Of a stretch of DNA of 58,411 bases, positions 58,359-58,411 are shown one piece after another. Below the pieces are notes generated by a model. It was not told where the DNA came from, did not search any database, and worked only from the letters and a program-made list of their open reading frames with translations. The DNA is from Burkholderiales bacterium. GTDB taxonomy: Bacteria; Pseudomonadota; Gammaproteobacteria; Burkholderiales; Burkholderiaceae_E. Position 1 is the stretch's first letter. The number at the start of each line of letters is the position of its first letter. The position numbers were made by a program, and so were the translations under genes. The stretch covers positions 1 to 58,411 of the forward strand of contig RPRK01000009.1 of NCBI GenBank assembly GCA_003818495.1. The letters run 5' to 3'.

Positions 58359-58411
58359 TCCCCGCGAGGCGGGGGGCCGCGACGGGCCGGCGAAAAAACT
58401 CGCCCCTTTCA

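Noticed and set aside
58195-58411. A second cheY or cheZ after cheB
   Set aside because: A 15-bp hairpin follows the stop within 15 bases and no REC or CheZ sequence is found before the window ends. Genes further right cannot be excluded.
1-58411. tRNA, rRNA, transposase, integrase or prophage genes
   Set aside because: None was recognised on either strand; base composition and gene style look uniform, with no sign of a recent island.

Overview
The window is very high in G+C (roughly 70 % or slightly more by eye), densely coded, and reads like the chromosome of a betaproteobacterium of the order Burkholderiales. The signs are two Bug/TTT-type periplasmic binding proteins, a cheY-A-W-(cache)-mcp-cheR-D-B operon, a lone paaZ, a GbsR-led cyanide-insensitive oxidase operon and the codon usage. 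Genus cannot be fixed from this sequence. No rRNA, tRNA, CRISPR, transposase or phage gene was seen, and no gene-free stretch exceeds about 220 bases.

Layout. 1-3.7 kb (minus): a truncated MFS exporter, then a respiratory operon gbsR-like > cydA > cydB (CIO-type bd oxidase) with an AT-rich palindrome in front. 3.8-5.7 kb: an AMI1-like amidase divergent from a RidA-family protein. 5.7-9.3 kb: an Lrp/AsnC regulator divergent from an orphan AceE/MdeB-type 2-oxoacid dehydrogenase E1, followed by a possible 30-residue ORF. 9.3-25 kb: the largest metabolic block. A minus-strand operon (gntR > enoyl-CoA hydratase > three acyl-CoA dehydrogenases > pirin > PhyH dioxygenase) lies back to back with a plus-strand operon (nitronate monooxygenase > Bug > Bug > ADP-forming acyl-CoA ligase > DUF1254/1214 > MATE). 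A perfect 7+7 inverted repeat between them is the obvious GntR operator. This looks like an uncharacterised CoA-dependent catabolic regulon.

25-38 kb: an MFS transporter with an alkylsulfatase-type MBL hydrolase, an M20 peptidase, a membrane diguanylate cyclase, a complete polyamine-type ABC importer, a lone bifunctional PaaZ and a class II aldolase.

38-49 kb is a signalling block. It holds a PAS-rich HisKA_2 kinase coupled to an ANTAR-type RNA-binding response regulator, a convergently overlapping membrane histidine kinase, a REC-(degenerate GGDEF)-EAL phosphodiesterase coupled to a diguanylate cyclase, and a NarL/REC-HisKA_3 pair. 49-58.4 kb is one chemotaxis operon. It starts with a short protein carrying the CheZ catalytic DxxxQ signature, continues cheY, cheA, cheW, a solo periplasmic Cache protein, an MCP with a long Ala/Pro tether ending in a WxxF pentapeptide, cheR, cheD and cheB, and closes at a strong terminator-like hairpin. 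The CheZ-like protein and CheD end in the same seven residues, AGSVELF, which may be a shared docking tail.

Gene functions below are read from motifs and gene order; no database search was possible.
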